From Actinophytocola sp. (GTDB lineage: Bacteria; Actinomycetota; Actinomycetes; Mycobacteriales; Pseudonocardiaceae), in the NCBI RefSeq assembly GCF_009379765.1, contig NZ_WHTD01000008.1, forward strand, positions 1 to 64,000: a DNA stretch of 64,000 bases, in the 5' to 3' direction. The notes beneath the pieces were generated by a model that had not been told where the DNA came from, did not search any database, and worked only from the letters and a program-made list of their open reading frames with translations. The translations under genes and the position numbers were made by a program. This document shows, one piece after another, positions 18,995 to 28,164 of this stretch; the stretch's first letter is position 1; every line of letters starts with the position of its first letter.

Positions 18995-20863
18995 TTACTT
19001 CGCGATGTCCGCGGGCGCCAGGGTGTCCGATGAGACCGGTTCGTGCCATTCGGCCAGCACCTGGTCCACCGGGGTCGAGGCGAACAGCGGCGCGGCGGAC
19101 CGCACCCCGACCGGCATGCGGCGGAAGCGCCATGGGCTCGTGAACGCCAGCCGCTCGCCGAACTCGGGTGACCAGCCACGGACCAGCACCGACCGGTACA
19201 GGTCGCCGAGGGGCCCCTGGGCGGTGCCGGCGAGATGCGCGAGCGTCACCTCCTCGGCGTCGGGCAGCTCGGCCTGCGCGGGGTCGGTCCCGCGGTAGTG
19301 GCTCGCGCACGTGTTGACCAGCGCGCGCAGCTGGGACAGCAGCAGGTGGCTGCCGCCTCGGTCGGCGGCCAGCGCGGCGACCACGGCGAAGGTGGCCCAG
19401 GCGCCGGCGTTCGGGTCGGCGACGCCCCAGTTCAGCAGGCCCAGCGGCGCGCCGGTCCGGTCGGTCACGGCGGCCTCGATACCGGCCAGCGCGGTGAGCA
19501 TCGGCGCATAGCTGCGGGCGAGGTACTGCCCGTCGACCGTCCGGCCGCCCATCGACAGCAGGACGAGTGCGGGGTTCGCCGCGAGCAGCCGCCCCGGTGC
19601 GAGGTCCAGCCGTTCGAGCACGCCGGTCGCGAAGCTCTCGACGACCACGTCCGCCTCGGCCACCAGCGCGAGGAAGAGCGCGTGGTCGGCGGGATCCTTG
19701 AGCTCCAGCCGGATTCCGCGCTTGTTCCGGTTGGCCGCGTTGAAGAGCCACGCCCGCTCGTAGCCGGGCAGCGTCGCCCGGTCCGACGGCAGCCCGGCCG
19801 GGAAGTCGACCCCGCGCCGCCGGCCCACGTCGAGCCGGTCGAGGCTCTCGACCTTCACCACGTCCGCGCCGAGATCCGCGAGCCAGGCGCTCGCCACCGG
19901 CGCGGCCCACACCCAGCCGAGGTCGAGCACCCGCAGCCCGGCGAGCGGACCGCCGGGGCTCGGGTCGCGTGGTCGCAGCGTCCACGAGCACGGGTGCGGC
20001 GCCGGCCGGTGCGCGGTGACCGCCGGTACCGGGTCGGTGCCGGCGAGCAGCTCGGGGTCGGCCAGCGCCTCGCCGGCCGTCCGAAGTGGAGCGATCGGCA
20101 CCCGGAACTCCCGCCCGGCCGCGACGACGTCGGCCACCGTGCGCTCGCGCAGGATCTCGGTGATCAGCCCGGCCACCTCGTCGGCGTGCTCGGCCGCGAT
20201 CACGAGCTGGTCGGCGAGCTCCGGCCGCCCGGCCCACGGCGGGTCGCCGAGCAGCGCGAGGAACGCCTCCCACTCGACGCGCGCCCGGCAGATCACCACG
20301 ACCCAGCCGTCGCGGCAGCGGAACATCCGGAACGGGAACGGCCCTCCGGAGCCCGACGCGCTCGGCCCGGACCGGCGCCACGGCCGGCCGTAGTTGAGGA
20401 ACTGGATGGCGTTCACGCCGGACATCCCGGCGAGACACGCGACCGGGTCGACGACGACGTGCTCGCCGACGCCGTCCCGGCGCGCCCCGAGCCAGCCGGC
20501 CAGTGCGGCGGTGGCGGCCTGCAGTCCGGCGATCGCCTCGAGCATCCGGCCGGGTGGTGCCAGCCCTGGTCCGTCGGGCTCGCCGATCACCGCGCCGATC
20601 CCGGACAGCTCGGCGATCCGCGCGTTGGCGTCGGGCAGCGCGGCCGGCCACCCGAGCTCGACGAGGGTGAGCCCTGTCAGTGCCGCCGGCCACGGCTCGT
20701 CGCCGCCGAGCAAGGCGGTGAGCGGCGCGGGGTCGTCGGTGAGGCAGACGTCGAAGTCGGCGACCTCGCCCCGGGTATCGACCGGGAACCCGGCCTGCCG
20801 CAAGGCGTCGGCGGCGAACCGGCAGGCATAGCCGGTGCCGAGGGCGAGGATCCGCGGGCTCAT
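18995..20863 (-). CDS. CaiB/BaiF CoA-transferase family protein (two-domain)
   Basis: GLRVLDLGWVWAAPVASAWLADLGADVVKVESLDRLD, NRNKRGIRLELKDPADHALFLALVAEADVVVESFATGVLERL. Confidence 0.88.
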   Translation of the reverse strand: MSPRILALGTGYACRFAADALRQAGFPVDTRGEVADFDVCLTDDPAPLTALLGGDEPWPAALTGLTLVELGWPAALPDANARIAELSGIGAVIGEPDGPGLAPPGRMLEAIAGLQAATAALAGWLGARRDGVGEHVVVDPVACLAGMSGVNAIQFLNYGRPWRRSGPSASGSGGPFPFRMFRCRDGWVVVICRARVEWEAFLALLGDPPWAGRPELADQLVIAAEHADEVAGLITEILRERTVADVVAAGREFRVPIAPLRTAGEALADPELLAGTDPVPAVTAHRPAPHPCSWTLRPRDPSPGGPLAGLRVLDLGWVWAAPVASAWLADLGADVVKVESLDRLDVGRRRGVDFPAGLPSDRATLPGYERAWLFNAANRNKRGIRLELKDPADHALFLALVAEADVVVESFATGVLERLDLAPGRLLAANPALVLLSMGGRTVDGQYLARSYAPMLTALAGIEAAVTDRTGAPLGLLNWGVADPNAGAWATFAVVAALAADRGGSHLLLSQLRALVNTCASHYRGTDPAQAELPDAEEVTLAHLAGTAQGPLGDLYRSVLVRGWSPEFGERLAFTSPWRFRRMPVGVRSAAPLFASTPVDQVLAEWHEPVSSDTLAPADIAK

Positions 20864-21100
20864 GCTGTGACACCCTGCCTCGCTCCGCTCGGCGTGGACG
20901 GCATTCGCGCGAAGCACGGTGGTTGGCTTGGTCGGTCGGCTCACGCCGTGACACCTGCCTTGCTCCGCTCGGCGTGGACGGCATTCGCGCGAAGCAAGGT
21001 GGTTGGGTTGGTTGGTTTGCTCATGCTGTGGCACCTGCCTCGCTCCGCTCGGCGTGGACGGCATTCGCGCGAAGCACAGTGGTTGCGTTGGTCATTCGGC
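20860..21100. repeat. Three ~80 bp tandem repeats
   Basis: Units at 20860, 20941 and 21021 share CGCTCCGCTCGGCGTGGACGGCATTCGCGCGAAGCA. Confidence 0.9.
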
Positions 21101-22066
21101 TCACGCCCAGGCCGCCTCGAGCACGCGCAGGTGGTTGCCGCCGAGGATGGCCCGCACCGCGTCGGTGTCGTAGCCGCGCCCGACGAGTGCCGTGGCCAGG
21201 TTGGGGAACTCGGAGATCGTGGCGATGCCGGTAGGCCAGGACCAGGGCGGGTCGCCGTAGATCTCCCGCGGCAGGCTCGCGAAGCGGTCGTAGAACGCGC
21301 GCGGGTGGTTCTCGAAGATCGCGAGCCCGATGCCGACGTGCTCGACGCCGATGCGCGCCACGATGTGGTCGACGTGGTCCAGCATGTGGTCGATCCGCAC
21401 GCCGGGACCGCCCGCGTAGAAGGGGATCCCGGACACGCCGACCACGCCGCCGTTCGCGGCGACCAGGTCGAGCTGCTCGTCGGTGAGGTTGTTCGGGTGG
21501 TCGAACACGGCGCGGGCGTTGGTGTGGCTCCAGATCGCCGGCCGGGTGGCGACCGCGCACGCGTCGCGCAGCGTCTCCGGGCTCGCGTGGCACAGGTCCA
21601 GCAGCACCCCCCGGCCCTGCAGCTCCTCGACGAGTCCGACGCCGAACCGGGACAGGCCGGTGTCGACCCGGTCGCCCGGACCGCAGCCCGCGTCGTTGAG
21701 CGTGGTGTAGACGAGCTGCATCCGGCGGACGCCGAGGTCGTGGAAGAGCTCGACCTTGCGCAGGTCCTTGTCCAGCTGGCGGGAGTCCTCCAGCGCCAGG
21801 ATGAGCCCGAGCCTGCCGTTCTCCTTGGCCGAGCGGATGTCGGCGACCGTGCGGACGATCACGGCCGCGTCGGCGTTGGCCGCGACCATCGCGCGCAGGT
21901 CGAGGATCTTCTCGACGGCCGCGGTGAACGGGTCGGTGATCGACACCGGCACCATCGCGGCGGTCACGCCCGCGTCGCGGACGGTTCGCAGGTAGTCGCC
22001 GGTGAGCCCGGCGTTGTTCATGCTGTCGATCACGAGGGTGTCGCGGTACACGTCTGGGATGGCCAC
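21101..22066 (-). CDS. Membrane dipeptidase / renal dipeptidase (M19) family
   Basis: YRDTLVIDSMNNAG, LGLILALEDSRQLDKDLRKVELFHDLGVRRMQLVYTTLN, LLDLCHASPETLRDA, WSHTNARAVFDHPNNLTDEQL. Confidence 0.88.
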   Translation of the reverse strand: MAIPDVYRDTLVIDSMNNAGLTGDYLRTVRDAGVTAAMVPVSITDPFTAAVEKILDLRAMVAANADAAVIVRTVADIRSAKENGRLGLILALEDSRQLDKDLRKVELFHDLGVRRMQLVYTTLNDAGCGPGDRVDTGLSRFGVGLVEELQGRGVLLDLCHASPETLRDACAVATRPAIWSHTNARAVFDHPNNLTDEQLDLVAANGGVVGVSGIPFYAGGPGVRIDHMLDHVDHIVARIGVEHVGIGLAIFENHPRAFYDRFASLPREIYGDPPWSWPTGIATISEFPNLATALVGRGYDTDAVRAILGGNHLRVLEAAWA

Positions 22067-22067
22067 G

Positions 22068-22086
22068 AAAATATAGGATAGATTAG
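22068..22086. promoter_or_regulatory. AT-rich box filling the 20 bp gap between two divergent start codons
   Basis: AAAATATAGGATAGATTAG between starts 22066(-) and 22087(+). Confidence 0.55.
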
Positions 22087-23139
22087 ATGGCTGTGAAGGT
22101 CGAGGTGCGAACGCCCGAGGAGCTGGAGCGGGCCGCGGCGCGGGTGCTGCCCGCGGCGGTGCGCGACTTCGTGGCCGGTGGCGCGGACGACGAGGTCGCG
22201 CTGGCCGGCAACCTCGCCGCGTTCCGGCGCCGGACCCTGCACCCGCGGGTGCTTGCCGGTGCCGACGATCCCGACCCGGCGGCCGAGGTGCTCGGTGCCC
22301 GGCTGGCCGCGCCGGTCCTCGTCGCCCCGATGGGGATGCAGCGGCTGGTGCACGCCGACGGCGAGCTGGCGACCTCCGGCGCCGCGGCCGAGCTGGGGCT
22401 CGGCTTCGTGCTGGCCACCGGGTCGAGCGTGCCGATCGAGGAGATCGCTGGGCCGGCCCGCTGGTTCCAGCTCTACCTCCTGGCCGACCGCACGGTCACC
22501 GCCGACCTCGTGCGGCGCGCGGTCGACGCGGGCTGCCGCGCCGTCGTGCTCACCGTCGACGCGCCGGTGGTCGGCAACCGTCCCCGCGACAACCGGACCC
22601 GTACCAGCGGTGGCTGGCGCAACGCCAACTTCGACCCGTACCCGTCGATCGACGCCGAGCACCACGGGTACGTGTCGACGATCCGGCCGGACATCGGCTG
22701 GGCCGACCTCGCGTGGCTCGTCGAGACGGCCGGCGTTCCCGTTGTCGTGAAGGGAGTCCTGCGGCCCGAGGACGCCGTGCGGGCGGTCGAGCACGGCGCG
22801 GCCGGGGTGGTGGTGTCCAACCACGGCGGCCGCCAGCTGGGCCGGGCGGTGGCCCCGCTCGACGTGCTGGAGTCCGTTGTGGACGCCGTGGCCGGCCGGG
22901 CCGCGGTCCTGCTCGACGGCGGCGTGCGGCGGGCCGCGGACGTGCTGACCGCGGTGGCCCTCGGTGCCGACGCGGTCCTCATCGGACGGTTGGCCCTGTG
23001 GGCGCTGGCGGTGGGCGCGCGCGAGGGTGTGACGGCGGTCCTGGGCGGCCTGCTCGCCGACATCCGCCGCACGATGACCTTGCTCGGCGCCCGGACCCTC
23101 GCCGACCTCCCCGGACTGGTCAGCTCGCCGGGACGGTGA
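22087..23139 (+). CDS. FMN-dependent alpha-hydroxy acid oxidase/dehydrogenase
   Basis: LAAPVLVAPMGMQRLVHADGELATSGAAAELG, WFQLYLLADR, VKGVLRPEDAVRAVEHGAAGVVVSNHGGRQLG, LLDGGVRRAADVLTAVALGADAVLIGR. Confidence 0.92.
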   Translation: MAVKVEVRTPEELERAAARVLPAAVRDFVAGGADDEVALAGNLAAFRRRTLHPRVLAGADDPDPAAEVLGARLAAPVLVAPMGMQRLVHADGELATSGAAAELGLGFVLATGSSVPIEEIAGPARWFQLYLLADRTVTADLVRRAVDAGCRAVVLTVDAPVVGNRPRDNRTRTSGGWRNANFDPYPSIDAEHHGYVSTIRPDIGWADLAWLVETAGVPVVVKGVLRPEDAVRAVEHGAAGVVVSNHGGRQLGRAVAPLDVLESVVDAVAGRAAVLLDGGVRRAADVLTAVALGADAVLIGRLALWALAVGAREGVTAVLGGLLADIRRTMTLLGARTLADLPGLVSSPGR

Positions 23140-24142
23140 CCGAGCGGCTCGAGGACCAGGTCGGCAGCAGCGTCGCCTTCGTGCCGGGACCGCCGGCCAC
23201 CATGATCGTGATGTCCTCCGGCGCCAGGGCGGCCGGCAGCACGCCCTCCTCGGCGGCCCGCGGCGCGACCCTGCCGGCGATGCCGGGCGCCAGCCGGTCG
23301 AGCGGCACCCGGGCCCGCTCCCACAGGCGCGCCCGCACCCGGTCCTTCGTCCAGCCCGCGTCGCGCAGCCGGCCCACCCACTCCGGCGGCACGACCACCA
23401 CCGGTTAGCCCGAGCCCAGCGTGTCCCCGGTGGGCCCGGCGGCCACCGGCAGCAGCAGCGCCGCGGCGAGCGTGTCGAGCAGGTCCTCGACGTCCTGGCT
23501 GACCGCGTCGACCACCTCGACCGTCCCGGAGATGCCGAGCACGGTCACCTCGCCGCCCCGCTCGGTGCCCAGGTCCGGCCACCCCGCGGACCCCGGCAGC
23601 TCACCGAAGCACAGGCCGTACTTCGCCGGCTGGCCCATGATCGCCACGTCGATCGCGCCCGGCACCGCCGCGCCGACCACCCGCACCAGCATCGCCAGCG
23701 CCCGCCCGATCGTCGCGTTCGCCGCGGCACCCGGACCCATGCAGTTCGCGCCCGCGTTGACCCCGGTCGCCTCGACGGCCGCGCCGTGCAGCGCGACCGC
23801 GACGGCGGCGCTGCCGGTCGTCGTCGTGAGACCCAGCAGGTTGAACCGCTCCTCCTGGATCGCGCGGACCGCGGCCACCAGCACCGGCAGCGCGCTCGGC
23901 CGGCAGCCGGCCAGCACCGCGCACACCGCCACGTCCGCGACGGTGACCTCGCGGCGCAGCGGGGCGAGCGTGCCCAGCGCGACGTCGTCCCAGGCGCCCA
24001 GCATCGACTCCACCCGCACCGGCGTCGGCGGGATCACCGGGTGGCCGTCCCCGACGCCGATCGACGTCAGCCAGCCGGTGACCGTGGCGGCGTCCTCGGA
24101 CGGGTCGGCCTGCACCGTGTGCGGCAGCGGCGGCAGCTCCAT
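23120..24142 (-). pseudogene. UGSC-associated partner paralog 3, interrupted by in-frame TAA at 23405-23407
   Basis: 24142-23405 encodes the N-terminal two-thirds; TAA then CCG GTG GTG... continues in the same frame with the family C-terminus (EDITIMVAGGPGTKATLLPTWS). Could be functional as truncated protein. Confidence 0.65.
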
Positions 24143-24145
24143 GTC

Positions 24146-24160
24146 GGGATATGATATAGC
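24146..24160. promoter_or_regulatory. AT-rich promoter/operator box (divergent)
   Basis: GGGATATGATATAGC between starts 24142(-) and 24188(+). Confidence 0.5.
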
Positions 24161-24187
24161 AAACCGGCGAACGAAAGGCGGCAGCCC

Positions 24188-25642
24188 ATGGTGGCACCGA
24201 ACGTCCTCGAGGACCGAACCGGCGACGCGATGCTCGACCTCGTCCGCTGGGCGGGCGGGCTGACCATCGCCGACATCCCGGAGGCGGTCGTCGACGACAC
24301 CCAGCGGCGGCTGCTCGACCTGGTCGCCGCCGGCCTCGCCGGCACCCAGGCCGACGGCGTCCCGCAGCTGCTGCGCGCGGTCGCCGACTGGGGCGGCCGC
24401 CCGGTCGCGAGCGTCATCGGCTGCCCCGAGCGCACCTCGGTGCCGCACGCGGTGCTGCTCAACGCCACGATCAGCCGCGCGCTGGAGCTCGACGACGTGC
24501 ACGAGAAGGCGTTGCTGCACCCGACCGTCGCCACCGCGCCGATCGCGCTGGCGCTCGCCGAGCAGGACCGGTCGATCGACGGCGCGCGCCTCCTCACCGC
24601 GCTCGTCGCCGCGCAGGAGGTGATGTGCCGGCTCGGGCTCGCGCCGGAGTACCACGTCGCCGGGCCGCGGCACCGGCCGCGCGGCTGGTCGTTCACCTAC
24701 CAGTGCGGTGCGCTCGGCGGCGCGCTCGTGGCGGCCCTGCTGCGCGGGCTCGACGAGTCACGCACGCTCGACGCGCTGGGCAACGCCTACACCGCGCTCG
24801 CCGGCAACCAGCAGGCGATCAAGGAGGCCGCGCTCGCCATCCAGGTGCAGCAGGGAGTGACCGCGCAGACCGCGGTGCAGTCCGCCGACCTCGCCGCGTT
24901 GGGGATCACCGGGCCGCACGAGGTGCTGGAGGGGGAGTACGGCTGGCTCAGCTACTGGCACGGCGGCTCCTACGACCGGTCCGTCGTCGTGACGGAGCTC
25001 GGGGAACGCTGGGAGTCGGCGGGCGCGAGCGTCAAGCCCTACCCGGTCTGCCGGATCACGCACAACACGGTCGGCGCGACGCTCGCCGCCACCGCGGGGG
25101 TCGCGCCCGCGGACGTCGACCGGATCGTGGTGCACGTCAACAGCCAGGAGAGCTGGGAGGAGGTCGTGCACCCGCTGGAGCGCCGCAGGCGGCCGACGTC
25201 GTCGATGGACGCGCAGTTCAGCCTGCCGTTCATCGTCGCGATCGCGGCCGTGCGGGGGACCGTGACGCTGGCCGACCTGACCGAGTCGGCCATCCGCGAC
25301 CCCCGGGTGCTGGCCCTGGCCGACCGCGTCGAGCCGGTGCTCGACCCGGGGTTCGAGGCGGCGGCGGGCCGGGTGATCCCGATGCCGGTCACGGTGGACG
25401 TCCACCTGCGCGACGGCGCGGTGGTCAGCAGGCGGTCGGCGCATCCGCTCGGGCATCCGGGCAACCCGATGGACTGGGCCGCGGTGGAGGCGAAGGTGTG
25501 GGACTGCGCCGCGTGGGGCGTCACCCCCGCGGACGGCGCGGTGGTCGAGGAGCTGGTCGCGGCGGTGCGGGGGTTGGCGTCGGAACCCTCGCCGGGCCGG
25601 GTGGCCGGGCTGCTGGCGCGGGCGAAGGCGGTGTCGGCATGA
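24188..25642 (+). CDS. MmgE/PrpD family protein
   Basis: LDLVAAGLAGTQADGVPQLL, LLNATISRALELDDVHEKALLHPTVATAPIALAL, YPVCRITHNTVGATLA. Confidence 0.88.
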   Translation: MVAPNVLEDRTGDAMLDLVRWAGGLTIADIPEAVVDDTQRRLLDLVAAGLAGTQADGVPQLLRAVADWGGRPVASVIGCPERTSVPHAVLLNATISRALELDDVHEKALLHPTVATAPIALALAEQDRSIDGARLLTALVAAQEVMCRLGLAPEYHVAGPRHRPRGWSFTYQCGALGGALVAALLRGLDESRTLDALGNAYTALAGNQQAIKEAALAIQVQQGVTAQTAVQSADLAALGITGPHEVLEGEYGWLSYWHGGSYDRSVVVTELGERWESAGASVKPYPVCRITHNTVGATLAATAGVAPADVDRIVVHVNSQESWEEVVHPLERRRRPTSSMDAQFSLPFIVAIAAVRGTVTLADLTESAIRDPRVLALADRVEPVLDPGFEAAAGRVIPMPVTVDVHLRDGAVVSRRSAHPLGHPGNPMDWAAVEAKVWDCAAWGVTPADGAVVEELVAAVRGLASEPSPGRVAGLLARAKAVSA

Positions 25643-26559
25643 AGGCGGCGCGGCTGCACGAGTTCGGGTCACCGCTGCGGATCGACGACGTGCCGGCGCC
25701 CGCGCCGGGTCCCGACGAGGTGCTCGTCCGGCTGACCCACGCCGGGGTCAACCCGATCGACATCCGGCTGCGGGACGGCGGCGCCGGGCGCGTCGAGCTG
25801 CCGTTCGTGCCGGGCTGCGACGGCGTGGGGCGGGCCGACTCGGGGCCGGTCGTCGTCTACGGCGCGGGGCTCGGGCTGCGGCGGGCGGGCACGTACGCCG
25901 AGCAGGTCGCGGTGCCGGCGAAGGGCGTGGTGCGGCTGCCGGACGGGGTGGATCCGGTGCAGGCGGCCGGGATCGGGCTCGCCGGGGTGACCGCGTGGGC
26001 GCTCGTCGGGCGCGGGGTGACGGCCGCGGACCGGGTGCTCGTGCTGGGTGCCAGTGGTGGCGTCGGCTCGCTGGCGGTGCAGCTCGCGCGCTCGGCCGGG
26101 GCGCGGGTGTGGGCCCAGACCACCGACCCGGAGGACGCCTCGCGGCTGGATCTCGGTGCCGATCGGGTCGTCGCGTGCGACGCGGCCGGGCTGCGCGACG
26201 CGGTCCGCGAGCTGGAGCCGACCGTGGTGCTCGACGGGCTCGGCGGCGCGTTCACCGGCGCGGCCGTCCGGGCGGTGGCGAACGGCGGCCGGATCACCGT
26301 GTTCGGCGTGAGCGCGGGAGCCCGCGGCGAGGTCGACTACGCGACGCTCTACCGCAAGTCGGTGACGCTGTACGGGCACGCGAGCCTCGCGATGCCCGCC
26401 GCCGACGTGCGCGACGCGCTGGTCGGCTGCCTGGAACTGGTCGGCGCCGGACAGGTGCGCGTGTTGGTCGACGAGGTGCTGCCACTGGGCGCGGTCAACG
26501 CCGCGCACCGGCGGCTGACCGAGCGGCGCACCACGGGAAAACTGGTGCTCGCCGTCTAG
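25639..26559 (+). CDS. Zinc-type alcohol dehydrogenase-like / quinone oxidoreductase (MDR)
   Basis: MKAARLHEFGSPLRIDDVPAPAPGPDEVLVRLTHAGVNPIDIRLRDG, VLVLGASGGVGSLAVQLARSAGARVWAQT; ATGA overlap with previous gene. Confidence 0.9.
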   Translation: MKAARLHEFGSPLRIDDVPAPAPGPDEVLVRLTHAGVNPIDIRLRDGGAGRVELPFVPGCDGVGRADSGPVVVYGAGLGLRRAGTYAEQVAVPAKGVVRLPDGVDPVQAAGIGLAGVTAWALVGRGVTAADRVLVLGASGGVGSLAVQLARSAGARVWAQTTDPEDASRLDLGADRVVACDAAGLRDAVRELEPTVVLDGLGGAFTGAAVRAVANGGRITVFGVSAGARGEVDYATLYRKSVTLYGHASLAMPAADVRDALVGCLELVGAGQVRVLVDEVLPLGAVNAAHRRLTERRTTGKLVLAV

Positions 26560-26566
26560 GAAATGT

Positions 26567-26800
26567 CCCATGGATCAGGCTTGTGGCATGGCCTCGCGCC
26601 GACCAACGGAAGCTCAGGGGACCGCGACGGCACCCAGCCACCAACCACCGCATGTCCGCACCGCTCGCTGGGACGCAACCAACACTTTTAACTCCGGGGA
26701 GGCGGTCTGGCACCCCAGCCACCAACCACCGCATGTCCGCACCGTCCGCTGGACGCGACCAACACTTTAAAATCCGGGGAGGCGGACTAGCGGCGGACTA
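26567..26800. repeat. Dispersed repeat R1, copy 2 (3' half duplicated)
   Basis: TGTCCCATGGATCA...CTCAGGGGACCGCGACGGCACCCAGCCACCAACC...CCAACACTTTTAACTCCGGGGAGGCGG, then a second CACCCCAGCCACCAACCACCGCATGTCCGCACC...ACACTTTAAAATCCGGGGAGGCGGACTAG. Confidence 0.85.
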
Positions 26801-27082
26801 GAAGCCGACCTTGTCGACGTGCACCTGGCCGACGCCGGGGTCCTGGTCGCGGATCGCCTTGTCGAGGATGGCGACCAGGATCTCGTCGGGCACGAGGCAC
26901 TCCATGCACGCGTCGGGCTTGGCCTCGAGCACGACCCGCACCGAGTTGTCCGGCTCGATGGAGCCGATCCGCAGGTCGAACCCGTCCGCGGCGAGCGCGG
27001 GCCGAACGTTGTCCAGTGCCTTCTCCACAGCCTTCGCCACGGCCTGCTGCATGGTGACCACTCCTCTCGCGGCGGTGGCCAC
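26798..27082 (-). CDS. Small NifU C-terminal-like (Fe-S) protein
   Basis: MQQAVAKAVEKALDNVRPALAADGFDLRIGSIEPDNSVRVVLEAKPDACMECLVPDEILVAIL; weak but NifU-like with CxxC. Confidence 0.6.
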   Translation of the reverse strand: MATAARGVVTMQQAVAKAVEKALDNVRPALAADGFDLRIGSIEPDNSVRVVLEAKPDACMECLVPDEILVAILDKAIRDQDPGVGQVHVDKVGF

Positions 27083-27098
27083 GACGCCACCGGTCGAG

Positions 27099-27116
27099 AC
27101 ATATCATATATCAGAA
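27099..27116 (-). promoter_or_regulatory. AT-rich promoter/operator box
   Basis: ACATATCATATATCAGAA between 27082 and 27127. Confidence 0.5.
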
Positions 27117-27126
27117 AGCCTGGCGC

Positions 27127-28164
27127 TCAGGGCTTGATCTCGGCCGAGCGGGCCTGGCCGTAGTGGCCGGCCGGCAGGAAGCACGAGTGGCCGCCGCTCA
27201 TTCCGCCGGTCACCACGAGCATCAGCGACGCCGGGTCGTTGACGATCGGGATGCGGCCGTTCACCAGGTAGTGCTCCTCGCCCTCGCCGTGGCGTAGGTG
27301 GGCGCGGCGGTTGGACAGCGCGTCAGCCGGCAGGGTGGTGTTCTCCACAAGATGCCGGGCGAGCCCGGCCTTGTCGAATCCGCCGTCGCGCAGGATTTGG
27401 GCGTGTAGCGGGTTCAACGCCAGCACCGGGGTCGCGTTCGGGTCGACCACGTTGGGGGTGCCGAGGCTCGGCAGGCTGCCGAAGAACGTCTTCACCACGT
27501 CCTTCCAGTCGTCGCTGGAGTCGTGGATGTTGATCGCAGCGTTGACTCCGACGACCGTCACCACGTCCTGGTCCGCCGCGAAGCCGCGGTCCACGTGCAG
27601 CGGCGCCCACGGCGAGTCCTCCTCGTTCTCGCCAACGCACAGCGTGTACTTGCCGACGAAACCCTGGGTGCACTTGTCGACCTCGCCCGGCCGGGCGCCG
27701 CCCAGGTTGATCAGGGCCAGCCGGATCGCGCGGCCGATCGTCGCGTTGGCCTGCCAGCCGGGACCCATCACGCCGGTCGAGCAGTTCAGGCCTATCCGCG
27801 CCCGGATGGGGCCGTTGACGATGAGCATCGGCGTGAGCGGGTTGGTCGTCGGCTGCATGCCGGCCAGCTGGAAACCCGGCTCCAGCAACAGCTCGAACGT
27901 GGTCAGCACCACCGGCAGGTACTCCGGCCGGCAGCCGGCCATGACTGCGTTCACCGCGAGCTTCTCGACCGTGGCCGCGCCGTTCGTCGGCGGCACCGGG
28001 CCCAGCGAGGAGGCCGGGTCGCGGGTGGTGCCAGTGAGCATCCGCAGCACCCGCTCGCGCGTGGGCGGCACCACCGGGAGGCCGTCGGTGTGGCCGCGCT
28101 CGTGCAGCCACGCGCTGACGACCTCCACGTCGTCCGGTAGGTCCGCCACAGTGGACGTCAGCAT
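27127..28164 (-). CDS. UGSC-associated partner protein, paralog 4
   Basis: HTDGLPVVPPTRERVLRML, VMAGCRPEYLPVVLTTFELL, MQPTTNPLTPMLIVNGPIRARIGLN, GPGWQANATIGRAIRLALINLGGARPGEVDKCTQGFVGKYTLCVGENEEDSPWAPLHVDRG. Confidence 0.85.
   Translation of the reverse strand: MLTSTVADLPDDVEVVSAWLHERGHTDGLPVVPPTRERVLRMLTGTTRDPASSLGPVPPTNGAATVEKLAVNAVMAGCRPEYLPVVLTTFELLLEPGFQLAGMQPTTNPLTPMLIVNGPIRARIGLNCSTGVMGPGWQANATIGRAIRLALINLGGARPGEVDKCTQGFVGKYTLCVGENEEDSPWAPLHVDRGFAADQDVVTVVGVNAAINIHDSSDDWKDVVKTFFGSLPSLGTPNVVDPNATPVLALNPLHAQILRDGGFDKAGLARHLVENTTLPADALSNRRAHLRHGEGEEHYLVNGRIPIVNDPASLMLVVTGGMSGGHSCFLPAGHYGQARSAEIKP

Noticed and set aside
19235-22081. 948-aa forward ORF
   Set aside because: Antisense of the CoA transferase and dipeptidase genes; low-complexity H/R/V-rich translation typical of GC-rich shadow frames.
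23405-23407. In-frame TAA as a recoded codon in the partner paralog
   Set aside because: TAA is not a known Sec codon and there is no matching hairpin or motif; mutation, split gene or sequence error is simpler.
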